A stretch of 64,000 nt of DNA, taken from positions 1 to 64,000 of the forward strand of contig JBMONB010000098.1 in NCBI GenBank assembly GCA_049325315.1. The letters run 5' to 3'. This stretch comes from JAWLHU01 sp049325315. GTDB lineage: Bacteria; Bacillota; Sulfobacillia; Symbiobacteriales; Symbiobacteriaceae. The notes below the pieces were generated by a model, which was not told where the DNA came from, ran no database searches, and saw nothing but the letters and a program-made list of their open reading frames with translations. This document shows, piece after piece, positions 48,461 to 57,415 of the stretch (the stretch's first letter is position 1; the number at the start of each line of letters is the position of its first letter). Position numbers and translations under genes: made by a program.

Positions 48461-50112
48461 CGCCCCACTCCCAGCTCCCGGGCCCGGTCGATCATGGCCA
48501 GGAGCGCCTGGTGGTTCTCGGGGTGACCCAGGTCGGCGGTGGCCCGCTGGGCGGCTTTCCAGACATCGACGATCGTGGTCTCCGCCGCCCAGGGCGACCG
48601 GCCCAGCACCGCGGCGAACTCGGCGACCGAGGCGGTCCAGAGCAGGTGGGCCGAGGGGGTGGAGAAGACCGCCGACCGGCGGATGTCCACCGCCTTCTCG
48701 ACCACCTTGCCGCTCTCCGGCTCCTTGTAGCGAATCGAGACGGAGCCCAGGTGGCTCCCCTTGCCGGTCAGCTGCACCTCGTAGAGGGCGGTGACCGACT
48801 GGCCCGAGCCCATCTCGCCGGCGTCGGCCTTGTCGTTGCGGAAGTCCTGGTTGGCCATCACCCGGTTCTCGTAGCCCACCAGGCGGTAGCCCGCCACCTG
48901 CTCCGGGTCGAAGTGGACCTGGACCTTCGTGTCCTTCGCCACCACCTGGAGCGTGCCGGTCAGCTGCTCCACGAAGACCCGGCGGGCCTCGTCGAGGTCG
49001 TCGACGTAGGCGTACTGCCCGTCGCCCTTGTTAGCCAGCTGCTCCATGAGCACATCGTTGTAGTTGCCCATGCCGAAGCCGACGGTGGTCAGGTAGATCC
49101 CCTTCTCCCGGTAGTCCTCCACCTGCCGTAGAATCTCCTCCGGCCCGGTGCGGCCCACGTTGGCCACACCGTCGGAGAGGAGGAGCACCCGGTTGATGGC
49201 GCCCTTCTGGAAGTTCCGCCAGGCCATTTCGTACCCGAGGCGGATTCCCTCCTCGGCATAGGTCGAGCCGCCGGGCTGGAGCCGGTCGATCGCCCGCCGG
49301 ATCTTCTCCTTGTCGCTGGTGGGCTCCAGGAGCGCATCGGCCTGGCTGGCGTAGATCACAATGCCCACCTGGTCGTCGGACTCCAGCTGGTCGAGCAGCA
49401 GGTGGAGCGAGCGCTTCACCAGGCCCAGCCGGTTCTCCATGTTCATGGAGCCCGAGACGTCGATCACGAAGGTGAGCACGGCGTGCTTCCGCTGGTAGGC
49501 CTTCACCTGGCGGGCCTGCAGGCCGATCTCGATCAGATGCATCCCCGGGCGAAAGGGGCTGGGCGCTCCCTCAATGTAGACCGCCACAGCCTCATGAGAG
49601 CGGGGGTAGCCCTGGGGGAAGTAGTTGATAAACTCCTCGGCCCGAATCGCCTCGGCCGGCGGCAGCTGGCCGCGCTCGAGGTAGTTGCGGGCGAGGGTGA
49701 AGGAGGCGGTGTCGACATCGACCGAGAAGGTGGAGGTCGGCCGCTTGGCGGTGTTGATCAGCGGGTTCTCGCCGTAGTCCTGGAAGTACATGTCGGTGGG
49801 AGGCGTGGGCGGGGGCAGCTCGTGCCACGCCGGGGGAGCCTTCACGCCGGCGGGGGCGGAGGCCATCGCCTTAGGCTCGCCCTGCCGGGAGCCCGACGCC
49901 GTCGAGGTGGAGCCGGGGGCGCCGCTCTGGGTGCTGCTCTTCGCTGCGTCCTGGGCAGGTGGCCTGGGGGCGGCGGCCTCGCCCATCTGCTGGCCCTGCG
50001 ACTTCGGGGCGGGGGTGACAGCGGGCTTCTCGGTCGCCTTTCTGGAGCCTGCGCAGCCGGTGACGAGGAGCGCAGCGGCGAGGACGAGGGCGAGGGTCCG
50101 TTTGCTCAGCAT
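48457..50112 (-). CDS. VWA-domain lipoprotein (YfbK type)
   Basis: 551 residues. A type II signal peptide with lipobox VTGC is at the N-terminus, then a Pro/Ser/Ala-rich stretch, an N-terminal domain of the YfbK family (NPLINTAKRPTSTFSVDVDTASF, core STFSVDVDTAS) and a von Willebrand A domain with the metal-site motif DVSGSMN and later LLLSDGVAN. AGGAGGG precedes the ATG. It lies between the two fused permeases, on the other strand, and is divergent from copy 2. It may bind protein or metal at the cell surface. Confidence 0.88.
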   Translation of the reverse strand: MLSKRTLALVLAAALLVTGCAGSRKATEKPAVTPAPKSQGQQMGEAAAPRPPAQDAAKSSTQSGAPGSTSTASGSRQGEPKAMASAPAGVKAPPAWHELPPPTPPTDMYFQDYGENPLINTAKRPTSTFSVDVDTASFTLARNYLERGQLPPAEAIRAEEFINYFPQGYPRSHEAVAVYIEGAPSPFRPGMHLIEIGLQARQVKAYQRKHAVLTFVIDVSGSMNMENRLGLVKRSLHLLLDQLESDDQVGIVIYASQADALLEPTSDKEKIRRAIDRLQPGGSTYAEEGIRLGYEMAWRNFQKGAINRVLLLSDGVANVGRTGPEEILRQVEDYREKGIYLTTVGFGMGNYNDVLMEQLANKGDGQYAYVDDLDEARRVFVEQLTGTLQVVAKDTKVQVHFDPEQVAGYRLVGYENRVMANQDFRNDKADAGEMGSGQSVTALYEVQLTGKGSHLGSVSIRYKEPESGKVVEKAVDIRRSAVFSTPSAHLLWTASVAEFAAVLGRSPWAAETTIVDVWKAAQRATADLGHPENHQALLAMIDRARELGVGR

Positions 50113-50179
50113 GGCGTTTCCCTCCTGGTTGGCTTCTCGACCCATAGACGAGCGATATTTGTGGTACGTTTCAGCCGTT

Positions 50180-50286
50180 TTACAGTTGTGTTACAGAGAG
50201 TGACTCCCGACCAACCGAACACCCCCGCAGCGCAGGCTGTCGGGGGAGTTTTACTTCGAGTGCGAAAGTTTACAGAACGATTACAG
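50180..50286. promoter_or_regulatory. Two TTACAG direct-repeat pairs with 11-base period
   Basis: TTACAG-N5-TTACAG occurs at 50180-50196 and again at 50270-50286, in the region between the divergent VWA gene and permease copy 2. Such 11-base-period repeats are the binding pattern of OmpR/PhoB-type response regulators. A CCCCCG...CGGGGG hairpin lies between them (50222-50246). Confidence 0.5.
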
Positions 50287-50323
50287 GGCAGGGCACGTCG
50301 AATCAGTGGGAGGTGGACCTTCC

Positions 50324-53221
50324 ATGTCGATTCGGCGCTGGCTCGGGGCGCTCTGGCAGCGCATGGCCCTCTTCTTGCTCGCGGGAGTTACCGCTGTCTT
50401 TGTGCTTCACGTGCAGGCCGGGCTTACCCCGCCCAAACCGGACGAGCCGGTCGCCTCCTTCTCCAGCGCCCGGTGGGCAGAGGCGGCCCGGTCCTACCTG
50501 GGCGACTTGGTCCGGGGCGAACTGGGCACGCTCAAGGCGCTGAAGGTGACCGGCTATACCCGTGACCTGCCCATGGCGCAGGTACTGGCCGAGCACGGGC
50601 CGAACAGCGGGCTGCTCCTGCTGCTTTCGCTCCTGACCAGCCTCTTCTTCGGCACACTGGCCGGCCTCCTGAGCAGCCAGTTCGGCCTGCGCTGGTTCCG
50701 GCTGCCGGCGCTCTCGCTCACCCTGCTCTTTCTCTCCACCCCTGACATTCTGATCATCCTCTTCCTGCGGGCCCTGGTGGCCTGGGTGCTCTCGGCCGCA
50801 GGGATTCAGCTGCTCTCGCTCTCCTCCCTGGGGGCGGATCTCGCCGCCAGCCACTTTATCGCCCCGGTTCTGGCGCTCTCCGCCCTGCCGCTGGCGCTGG
50901 TGGCCCGGATCTCAGCGGTCGCCTTCGACGAGGTCTACGACCAGCTTTACATACGGACCGCTGTGGCCAAGGGGCTCCACCCGCTGGATGTGATCTTCCG
51001 GCACGCCCTGAAGAACGCCTGGATTCGGGTGGCGGAGTCGGGGCCGCTGATCATGTCGGCCCTGGTGACCGGGCTGGTGATCGTGGAGTACGTGCTCTAC
51101 TTCCCCGGCATCGGCCGGACCCTGGGGGTGATCCTGGAGCGGGCGGTCGACCCGCGCCAGGGGCTTGGTCTGGCGCAGAGCCTGCCGGTCGCGTCGTCCT
51201 CCATCGCCCTGATGCTCCTGCTGGGCGCCGTGCTGATCGATCTGGCCTTCGCCGGCCTCCGGCTGGCGCTCGACCCCCGGCTCGCCGAGGCGCCGGCCCA
51301 GCGTCCCACTGGGCTGCGGGGCGGGTGGGCAGAGGGGCTGCTCGCCCTGCCCGCCGCCATCGTCGCCCTGCCTCGGGCGCTGCGGGAGGCGCTGGCCGAC
51401 CTGCCTCACCGCCTGGGCCAGGCGCTCTGGCTCTGGCGGCCCAGCCACCTGGCCCGGGAGATCTGGCGAAACCCGCCGCTGCTGATCGGCCTCCTGGGCC
51501 TTCTCGGGCTCGCCTTCGTCGCCCTCTTCGGCGGCCAGTTTGTCGACCTCTCCACCGCCCATCGGGCGCCCCGGTATCTGATCCACCAGGAGGAGGTCTT
51601 CTTCCCACCCTTCGGGCCAGGGCTTCCCGGCTATCCGCTGGGCTCGGATATGGCCGGGCGGAACGTGCTGACCCGCCTGTTGATCGGCGCTCGCTATACC
51701 CTCTTCTTCACCCTGGCGGTCACGCCGGTCCGGCTCGTCATCGCCCTGCCCTGGGGGCTGCTGGCCGGGCTGCGAGGGGGCCTGGCCGCGGGGATGGGCC
51801 GGACCCTGGGGCTGATGCTCTCCGCCCTGCCGGTGATCCTGATCCCCGCCGCGCTCCTGCCGCTCCAGCAGGCGCTGGGGCTCGACCCGGGCAGCGGCGC
51901 CGGCTTCTGGCTAATCGCCGCCATCTTAGCGGTGGTGGGCGTCCCGCGGCTGGTGGAGTCGATCCGCCAGAACGTGGAGGCAATCGCCGTGCAGCCCTAC
52001 GTGGAGGGCGCCCGGGCCGTGGGGGCGGGAACGGGCCGGATCCTCATCCGCCACATCTTCCCGCACCTGGTGCCCCAGCTCTGGGTGACCGCCGCCGCCG
52101 ACATGGCCTGGACGCTGCTGCTCCTGGCCCAGTTCGGCGTCTTCTCCATCTACCTGGGCGGGGCGGTCTTCGCCGCCACCGGCTATGAGATCCTGACCGA
52201 CAGCTCCGGGGTCCTGCTGCCCCGAGTGCCCGACTGGTCCTCCATGCTCTCCCGCCCCTACGAGGTGATCTATCGCGCGCCGTGGGCGCTCTGGTTCCCG
52301 GCGCTCGCCTTCCTGCTGGCGATCGTCGCCTTCAACCTGCTGGCCGAGGGGCTGCGCCGCCGGGTGCAGCGCATCGCCGCCGCCCCGGCGGCCGAGCCCG
52401 ACGAGCGGACCGGACCGGCCCGCCGCCGCCTGGCGCTGGAGTGGGGTGTGGCGCTGGCGCTGCTGCTGGCCGCCACCGGGCTGACCGCTCGCTACGGCTT
52501 TCAGAGCTCGCCGCTCTACGCCACGGTGAAGACCCAGTCGGCCCTGGACCAGAAGCGGCTCCAGGTCCAGGCGGTGATCGAGACGATCCAGGGCACGGGC
52601 AGCAACCTGGAGCGCTCCAAGGCGGTGGCGGTCCTGCCCCGGGCCGGCGCCGACTACCTGCGGGAGGCGCACAGGGCGGGGCTCACCTCCGGCGAGATCC
52701 AGGCCGACAGCCAGGGCCGCTTTACCATGGTGGATATCGAGGGCTATCGGCTGGGCGCCCTCTATGTGGAGGGGGCGCCGGGCGGGAACAGGGCCTTCCT
52801 CTTTACCCAGGACAAGCGGACCGGCGAGGTCGCCTTTGCCGCCAGCGTGGAGCGGCCCACCTCCTTCGCCGTGCTCCCAGCCGAGCCGGACCGGCAGGGG
52901 CGGCCGACCTTTGTGCTTCTGGTCGCCGGCACCGTGCCGGGGCCGGACCACTGGGTCCTGACCGCCTGGACCGGGCCATACCGTGGCTTTGCCGCCACCA
53001 CCTGGATGTCTGGCCGGGGGGTGGTGGGGGCGCTGCACCGGCGGCTGCCGGCCGATCTGAAGGCCCGGCTGGTGGTGGATGACGGCCAGGGCGCCGCTCG
53101 CATCGAGCAGACGCTGGGGCCGCTGGCCAATATCAAGGTGGCCCCCACTGGGGACGTCACCTTCTGCCGGCAGCTGAACCGGGACTGCGAGACCGTTTCC
53201 TGGGCGGAGTTGGGCTGGTGA
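50324..53221 (+). CDS. Giant fused DppB-DppC-like ABC permease with C-terminal membrane-anchored domain (copy 2)
   Basis: 965 residues, clearly paralogous along its whole length to the gene at 45249. Both EAA-type loops are kept (YIRTAVAKGLHPLDVIFRHA and VEGARAVGAGTGRILIRHIF), as are the linker, the last anchor (LEWGVALALLLAATGLT) and the outer tail with a closing Cys pair (FCRQLNRDCETVSW). Start chosen at the ATG with GGGAGGTGG upstream. The TTACAG pairs lie before it. Copy 2 has no small-protein partner. Confidence 0.85.
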   Translation: MSIRRWLGALWQRMALFLLAGVTAVFVLHVQAGLTPPKPDEPVASFSSARWAEAARSYLGDLVRGELGTLKALKVTGYTRDLPMAQVLAEHGPNSGLLLLLSLLTSLFFGTLAGLLSSQFGLRWFRLPALSLTLLFLSTPDILIILFLRALVAWVLSAAGIQLLSLSSLGADLAASHFIAPVLALSALPLALVARISAVAFDEVYDQLYIRTAVAKGLHPLDVIFRHALKNAWIRVAESGPLIMSALVTGLVIVEYVLYFPGIGRTLGVILERAVDPRQGLGLAQSLPVASSSIALMLLLGAVLIDLAFAGLRLALDPRLAEAPAQRPTGLRGGWAEGLLALPAAIVALPRALREALADLPHRLGQALWLWRPSHLAREIWRNPPLLIGLLGLLGLAFVALFGGQFVDLSTAHRAPRYLIHQEEVFFPPFGPGLPGYPLGSDMAGRNVLTRLLIGARYTLFFTLAVTPVRLVIALPWGLLAGLRGGLAAGMGRTLGLMLSALPVILIPAALLPLQQALGLDPGSGAGFWLIAAILAVVGVPRLVESIRQNVEAIAVQPYVEGARAVGAGTGRILIRHIFPHLVPQLWVTAAADMAWTLLLLAQFGVFSIYLGGAVFAATGYEILTDSSGVLLPRVPDWSSMLSRPYEVIYRAPWALWFPALAFLLAIVAFNLLAEGLRRRVQRIAAAPAAEPDERTGPARRRLALEWGVALALLLAATGLTARYGFQSSPLYATVKTQSALDQKRLQVQAVIETIQGTGSNLERSKAVAVLPRAGADYLREAHRAGLTSGEIQADSQGRFTMVDIEGYRLGALYVEGAPGGNRAFLFTQDKRTGEVAFAASVERPTSFAVLPAEPDRQGRPTFVLLVAGTVPGPDHWVLTAWTGPYRGFAATTWMSGRGVVGALHRRLPADLKARLVVDDGQGAARIEQTLGPLANIKVAPTGDVTFCRQLNRDCETVSWAELGW

Positions 53222-53237
53222 GGGAGACCTTTGTGAT

Positions 53238-53267
53238 AAGGAGCATCGGGCGAGCCGATGCTCCTTT
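53238..53267 (+). terminator. Terminator after permease copy 2
   Basis: AAGGAGCATCGG-GCGAG-CCGATGCTCCTT followed by TG; short T-run within the stem end. Confidence 0.8.
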
Positions 53268-53321
53268 GCCTGTTGAAGGGAGGGATACATTTCTTGCCAC
53301 AGATTCTCCCGAAACTAGCGG

Positions 53322-53582
53322 TCGGGTCGGTTTATTGGCCGCGGATTACGCGGATTACGCGGATTTCCGGACATTCGCGGATTACCAGGTAGTTGCTGGT
53401 GAGGGAGAACATACACAGATTAAGATATGATAATATATTTGCCCAATGAAACCTAACCACCATGATGAAGGGCACCCGAACCAGAAAATGATGTTGATGT
53501 TGCCCGATTCAGCAGTGACCCGGTGATTTTGTGTTTCTCAATCTGTGTAATCATGATAATCTGTGTAATCTGTGGTTAAAAA
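53322..53582. repeat. Palindromic intergenic repeat element C
   Basis: The first 90 bases (53322-53412) repeat the right arm of element A in inverted orientation, including TTTATTGGCCGCGGATTACG. An AT-rich centre (about 53424-53443) and a right arm of AATCTGTGTAATC-type units (53540-53575) follow. The two arms differ in unit sequence, so this looks like a composite of two related elements. Confidence 0.8.
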
Positions 53583-53689
53583 ATGTTTCCCTCACATTTC
53601 CCATTGACAAGGGTTGGAAAGCCCTTTACGATCAGGCCATTACCCGTGTTTATACCTGCTCCGGACCCACACTGAAAGGACGGGCACGT

Positions 53690-54973
53690 ATGGTCGGATG
53701 GCTGGTCCGGGGACGCATTCATTATGGGTGGATCATTGTCGCAGTAACCTTCCTCACCATGCTGGGAGCCGCAGGGGTTCGCTCTACCCCCGGGGTGCTG
53801 ATGCTCCCCCTGGAGCGGGAGTTCGGCTGGGATCGGGCCACGGTCTCGCTGGCGGTCTCCGTCAACCTGGTCCTGTTCGGGCTCTTCGGCCCCTTCGCCG
53901 CCGCCGTCATGGAGCGCATCGGCATGCGGGCCACCATGGCCGGCGCCCTGCTCCTGCTGGCCTCGGCCGTCGGTCTGACCACCTGGATCGAGTCGCCCTG
54001 GCACCTCCAGCTGCTCTGGGGCGTGCTGGTTGGCCTGGGCTCGGGCGCCCTGTCGGGGTGGATCGCGGCAACGGTCTCGACCCGATGGTTCGTCGAGCGG
54101 CGCGGCCTGGTGGTGGGCATCCTCACGGTCGCCAACGCAACAGGACAGCTTATCTTTCTGCCGCTCCTGGCCTCCATCGCCACCACGTCCGGCTGGCGGA
54201 CCGCCGTCATGGTGGTCGCCCTCAGCGCCCTGCTCGTGATCCCGCTGGTGGTTCTCTTTGTCCGCAACTACCCGGAGGATGTAGGCCTTCACCCCTACGG
54301 GGGCGGGCCGGATTCCGGCGTGGCGAATTGGGTGGCAGCCTCCAATCCGTTTGGCGCTGCAATGGCCACCCTGCGGCGCTCTCTGACCCACCGGGACTTC
54401 CTCCTGCTGGCCGGCACCTTCTTCATCTGCGGGCTGACCACCAACGGGCTGGTGGGGACCCACCTGATTCCCGCCTCGGTCGACCACGGGCTCCCGGAGG
54501 TGACGGCGGCCTCGTTCCTGGCGCTGATCGGCGTGGTCGACGTGATCGGGACCCTGATCTCGGGCTGGCTCTCGGACCGCTTTGACAACCGGCGGCTGCT
54601 GGCCTGGTACTACAGCCTGCGCGGGCTGTCGCTGATCCTGCTGCCCTACGCCTACGAGCTAGGAGTTCCGGCGCTGATGCTGTTCGTCGTCTTCTACGGG
54701 CTCGACTGGGTCGCCACCGTGCCGCCCACGGTCCGCCTGTCGGCGGACCTCTTTGGCAAGGAGAACGCCGGGCGGGTCTACGCCTGGGTCTTTGCGGCAC
54801 ATCAGCTGGGGGCGGCAACCGCCGCCTACGGCGCCGGCTCCCTGCGCCACTGGCTCGGCAGCTACACCACCAGCTTTGTGCTGGCGGGGCTCATCGCCCT
54901 GCTGGCGGGGGCCATGGCCCTGCGTATCGCCCGCCCGGCGCCCCCGCAGGCGCTGGCGGCGCCCGCGGACTGA
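53690..54973 (+). CDS. MFS transporter (oxalate/formate antiporter-like group)
   Basis: 427 residues, twelve hydrophobic segments. The opening HYGWIIVAVTFLTMLGAAG and the REFGWDRATVSLAVS loop are typical of the monocarboxylate/OxlT-like branch of the major facilitator superfamily. AAAGGACGGG lies upstream of the ATG at 53690; in-frame extension further upstream would read through repeat C and is not real. Substrate unknown. Confidence 0.85.
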   Translation: MVGWLVRGRIHYGWIIVAVTFLTMLGAAGVRSTPGVLMLPLEREFGWDRATVSLAVSVNLVLFGLFGPFAAAVMERIGMRATMAGALLLLASAVGLTTWIESPWHLQLLWGVLVGLGSGALSGWIAATVSTRWFVERRGLVVGILTVANATGQLIFLPLLASIATTSGWRTAVMVVALSALLVIPLVVLFVRNYPEDVGLHPYGGGPDSGVANWVAASNPFGAAMATLRRSLTHRDFLLLAGTFFICGLTTNGLVGTHLIPASVDHGLPEVTAASFLALIGVVDVIGTLISGWLSDRFDNRRLLAWYYSLRGLSLILLPYAYELGVPALMLFVVFYGLDWVATVPPTVRLSADLFGKENAGRVYAWVFAAHQLGAATAAYGAGSLRHWLGSYTTSFVLAGLIALLAGAMALRIARPAPPQALAAPAD

Positions 54974-55022
54974 AGGAATCGTTCGCCCCCACGGCGAACA
55001 GTTCCCGGTAGAGGTGAGACGA

Positions 55023-57143
55023 TTGCCTCCATCTAACCGCACCACAAAGGTACAGCCATACATGGGCGATCCCTTGAACCAGCCGGTCCAGTACCTCCGG
55101 GGCATCGGCCCCGAGAAGGCGAAGGACCTGGCCAAGCAGGGGATCGCCACCGTGCGCGACCTGATCGAGCGGGTGCCCCGCACCTACCGGGACTACTCGC
55201 ACTTCAAGGCGATCATCCAGGCCCAGAACGGCCAGATCGAGGCGCTCCAGGGAACCGTAATCGCCGCCCAGGAGCAGAAGCTCCGGGGCCGCCTCTCCCT
55301 GACCAAGGTGATCATCTCCGACGGCTCCGGCACCGCCGCCGGGGTCTGGTTCAACCAGCCCTGGCAGGCCAAGCGCTTCCCCACCGGCACCAAGGTTCTC
55401 TTCGCCGGGGTGGTGGAGCGGCGGGGCGCCCAGATTCAGATCACCAACCCCGAGTGGGAGATCCTCGACGACGAGGGGATCAACGACCCGATCCACGCGG
55501 GCCGCATCGTCCCCATCTACCCGCTGACCGGCTCGCTCAACCCGCGCGATGTCCGCCGGGCGGTCAAGCAATCGATCGACATGGCGGCCCACCTGATGCC
55601 CGCCACCCTCCCTGACCCAGTCCGCCGCCGGCAGGGGCTCATGGAGATGGCCGATGCCTGGCGGGCGATCCACTTCCCCGGCTCGGAGGAGGAGAAGGGG
55701 CGGGCCCGGACCACCCTGGCCTTCGAGGAGCTGCTGGTGCTCCAGACCGGGCTGGCGCTGATCCGCCAGCAGACGGTCGAGGAGATGGTGGGCATCGCCC
55801 ACGGGCCGGACGGCGAGGTGACCCGCAAGTTCCACGCCAACCTCCCCTTCCAGCTGACCGCCGCCCAGCAGAAGGTGATCACCCAGGTCAAGGCCGACAT
55901 GGAGCGGACCAAGCCGATGAACCGGCTGGTCCAGGGGGACGTGGGCTCCGGCAAGACCATGGTGGCGGTGGCGGCGCTGGCCAAGGCGGTCGATTCTGGC
56001 CACCAGGGGGTGCTGATGGCCCCCACCGAGATCCTGGCCGAGCAGCACTACATTAACCTGCACCGCATCTTTGAGCCCCTGGGGGTCCAGGTGGTGCTGG
56101 TGACCGGCTCCCTGACCAAGAAGGAGCGGGAGGCGAACCTCGGGCTGCTCCAGATGGGGGCGGCGCAGATCGCCGTGGGCACCCATGCCCTGATCGAAGA
56201 CCGGGTCAACTTCCAGGATCTGAGCCTGGTGATCACCGACGAGCAGCACCGCTTCGGCGTGCGGCAGCGGGCGCGGCTCCAGTCGAAGGGCGAGGTGATG
56301 CCCGACGTGCTGGTCATGACCGCCACCCCGATCCCCCGAACCCTGGCGCTGACGCTCTACGGCGACCTCGACGTCTCGATCATCGACCAGCTGCCCCCGG
56401 GCCGCAAGCCGGTGGGCACCTACTGGCGGACCGAGACCAACCGGCGCCAGGTCTACGACCACCTGATCAAGACCGAGGTGGCGAACGGCCGGCAGGGCTA
56501 CGTGATCTGCCCCCTGGTGGAGGAGTCCGACAAGCTCCAGGCCCAGGCCGCCACCGAGTGGCGCGACCGGCTGGCCGCCGACTACCCGCAGGTCCGCTTC
56601 GGCCTGCTTCACGGGCGGCTGAAGCCCGCCGAGAAGGAGGCGGTCATGGAGCAGTTCCGCCAGGGCGAGATTCAGGTGCTGGTCGCCACCACGGTGGTGG
56701 AGGTGGGCGTCGACGTGCCCAACGCCTCCATGATCATCATCGAGGGCGCCGACCGGTTCGGTCTCAGCCAGCTGCACCAGCTGCGGGGCCGGGTGGGCCG
56801 GGGCAGGCACCAGTCGTACTGCGTGCTGATCTCCGACGCCAAGAACGAGGAGGCCCGGGAGCGCATGCAGGTGATGCAGAAGTTCACCGACGGCTTCTCT
56901 CTCTCCGAGAAAGACCTGGAGCTGCGGGGCCCCGGCGAGTTCTTCGGCACCCGGCAGCACGGCATGCCCGACCTGAAGGTGGCCAACCCGATCGCCGACC
57001 TGCCGATTCTGGAGAAGGCGCGGGCCGAGGCGCTGGCGCTGGTCCGGGAGGACCCCCAGCTCCGGCGGCCCGAGTACCAGGCGCTCCGCCAGGCGATCAA
57101 GTCCCGGCTGGGCGAGGCGTTTGGTTTTATCCTGGTCAGTTAG
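55023..57143 (+). CDS. recG: ATP-dependent DNA helicase RecG
   Basis: 706 residues from a TTG with AGAGGTGAG upstream; an ATG at 55062 (693 residues) is the alternative and closer to the usual family length. The N-terminal wedge/OB domain starts VQYLRGIGPEKAKDLAKQG; helicase motifs GDVGSGKTMVA, DEQHRFG and QLRGRVGRG are present, as is the C-terminal GEFFGTRQHG. It remodels stalled forks and Holliday junctions. It closes the Bacillus-like block. Confidence 0.95.
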   Translation: MPPSNRTTKVQPYMGDPLNQPVQYLRGIGPEKAKDLAKQGIATVRDLIERVPRTYRDYSHFKAIIQAQNGQIEALQGTVIAAQEQKLRGRLSLTKVIISDGSGTAAGVWFNQPWQAKRFPTGTKVLFAGVVERRGAQIQITNPEWEILDDEGINDPIHAGRIVPIYPLTGSLNPRDVRRAVKQSIDMAAHLMPATLPDPVRRRQGLMEMADAWRAIHFPGSEEEKGRARTTLAFEELLVLQTGLALIRQQTVEEMVGIAHGPDGEVTRKFHANLPFQLTAAQQKVITQVKADMERTKPMNRLVQGDVGSGKTMVAVAALAKAVDSGHQGVLMAPTEILAEQHYINLHRIFEPLGVQVVLVTGSLTKKEREANLGLLQMGAAQIAVGTHALIEDRVNFQDLSLVITDEQHRFGVRQRARLQSKGEVMPDVLVMTATPIPRTLALTLYGDLDVSIIDQLPPGRKPVGTYWRTETNRRQVYDHLIKTEVANGRQGYVICPLVEESDKLQAQAATEWRDRLAADYPQVRFGLLHGRLKPAEKEAVMEQFRQGEIQVLVATTVVEVGVDVPNASMIIIEGADRFGLSQLHQLRGRVGRGRHQSYCVLISDAKNEEARERMQVMQKFTDGFSLSEKDLELRGPGEFFGTRQHGMPDLKVANPIADLPILEKARAEALALVREDPQLRRPEYQALRQAIKSRLGEAFGFILVS

Positions 57144-57153
57144 CATCATCAGA

Positions 57154-57187
57154 CAGACCGGTTCCACCACAGGGGTGGAGCCGGTCT
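57154..57187 (+). terminator. Terminator after recG
   Basis: AGACCGGTTCCACC-ACAG-GGGTGGAGCCGGTCT, a 14-bp stem, followed by ATCATAT. Confidence 0.8.
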
Positions 57188-57276
57188 ATCATATTGAACA
57201 GATCATGGAAATAAGGAATCGACATACCAATTTAGTAACATATGAATTGTCATTTTACCTTCATATTTATCTGTAG

Positions 57277-57306
57277 TTGCAGCAATAAAATAGCCATGTT
57301 TTATCT
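57277..57306 (+). promoter_or_regulatory. Candidate promoter in the AT-rich region before the capsule locus
   Basis: TTGCAG, 18-base spacer, TTATCT. The whole stretch 57188-57400 is markedly AT-rich compared with its surroundings, as expected for the control region of a capsule operon. Confidence 0.3.
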
Positions 57307-57415
57307 TGGTATCTTGCAGGAATGGGCAAGTTCAGCTCCGAATAATGGAGATCATTCTACCCTCGAACTATTATGAGAATGGTTAGAATTGTACTTCGAC
57401 AGGTGGGGAAATGGG

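Noticed and set aside
45249..53221. Insertion sequence or phage origin for the permease cluster
   Set aside because: No transposase, integrase, tRNA or flanking duplications were seen, and base composition is like the neighbours.
53531..53689. N-terminal extension of the MFS transporter into repeat C
   Set aside because: The added 53 residues are hydrophilic and derive from repeat units; the ATG at 53690 has a ribosome binding site and gives the family start.
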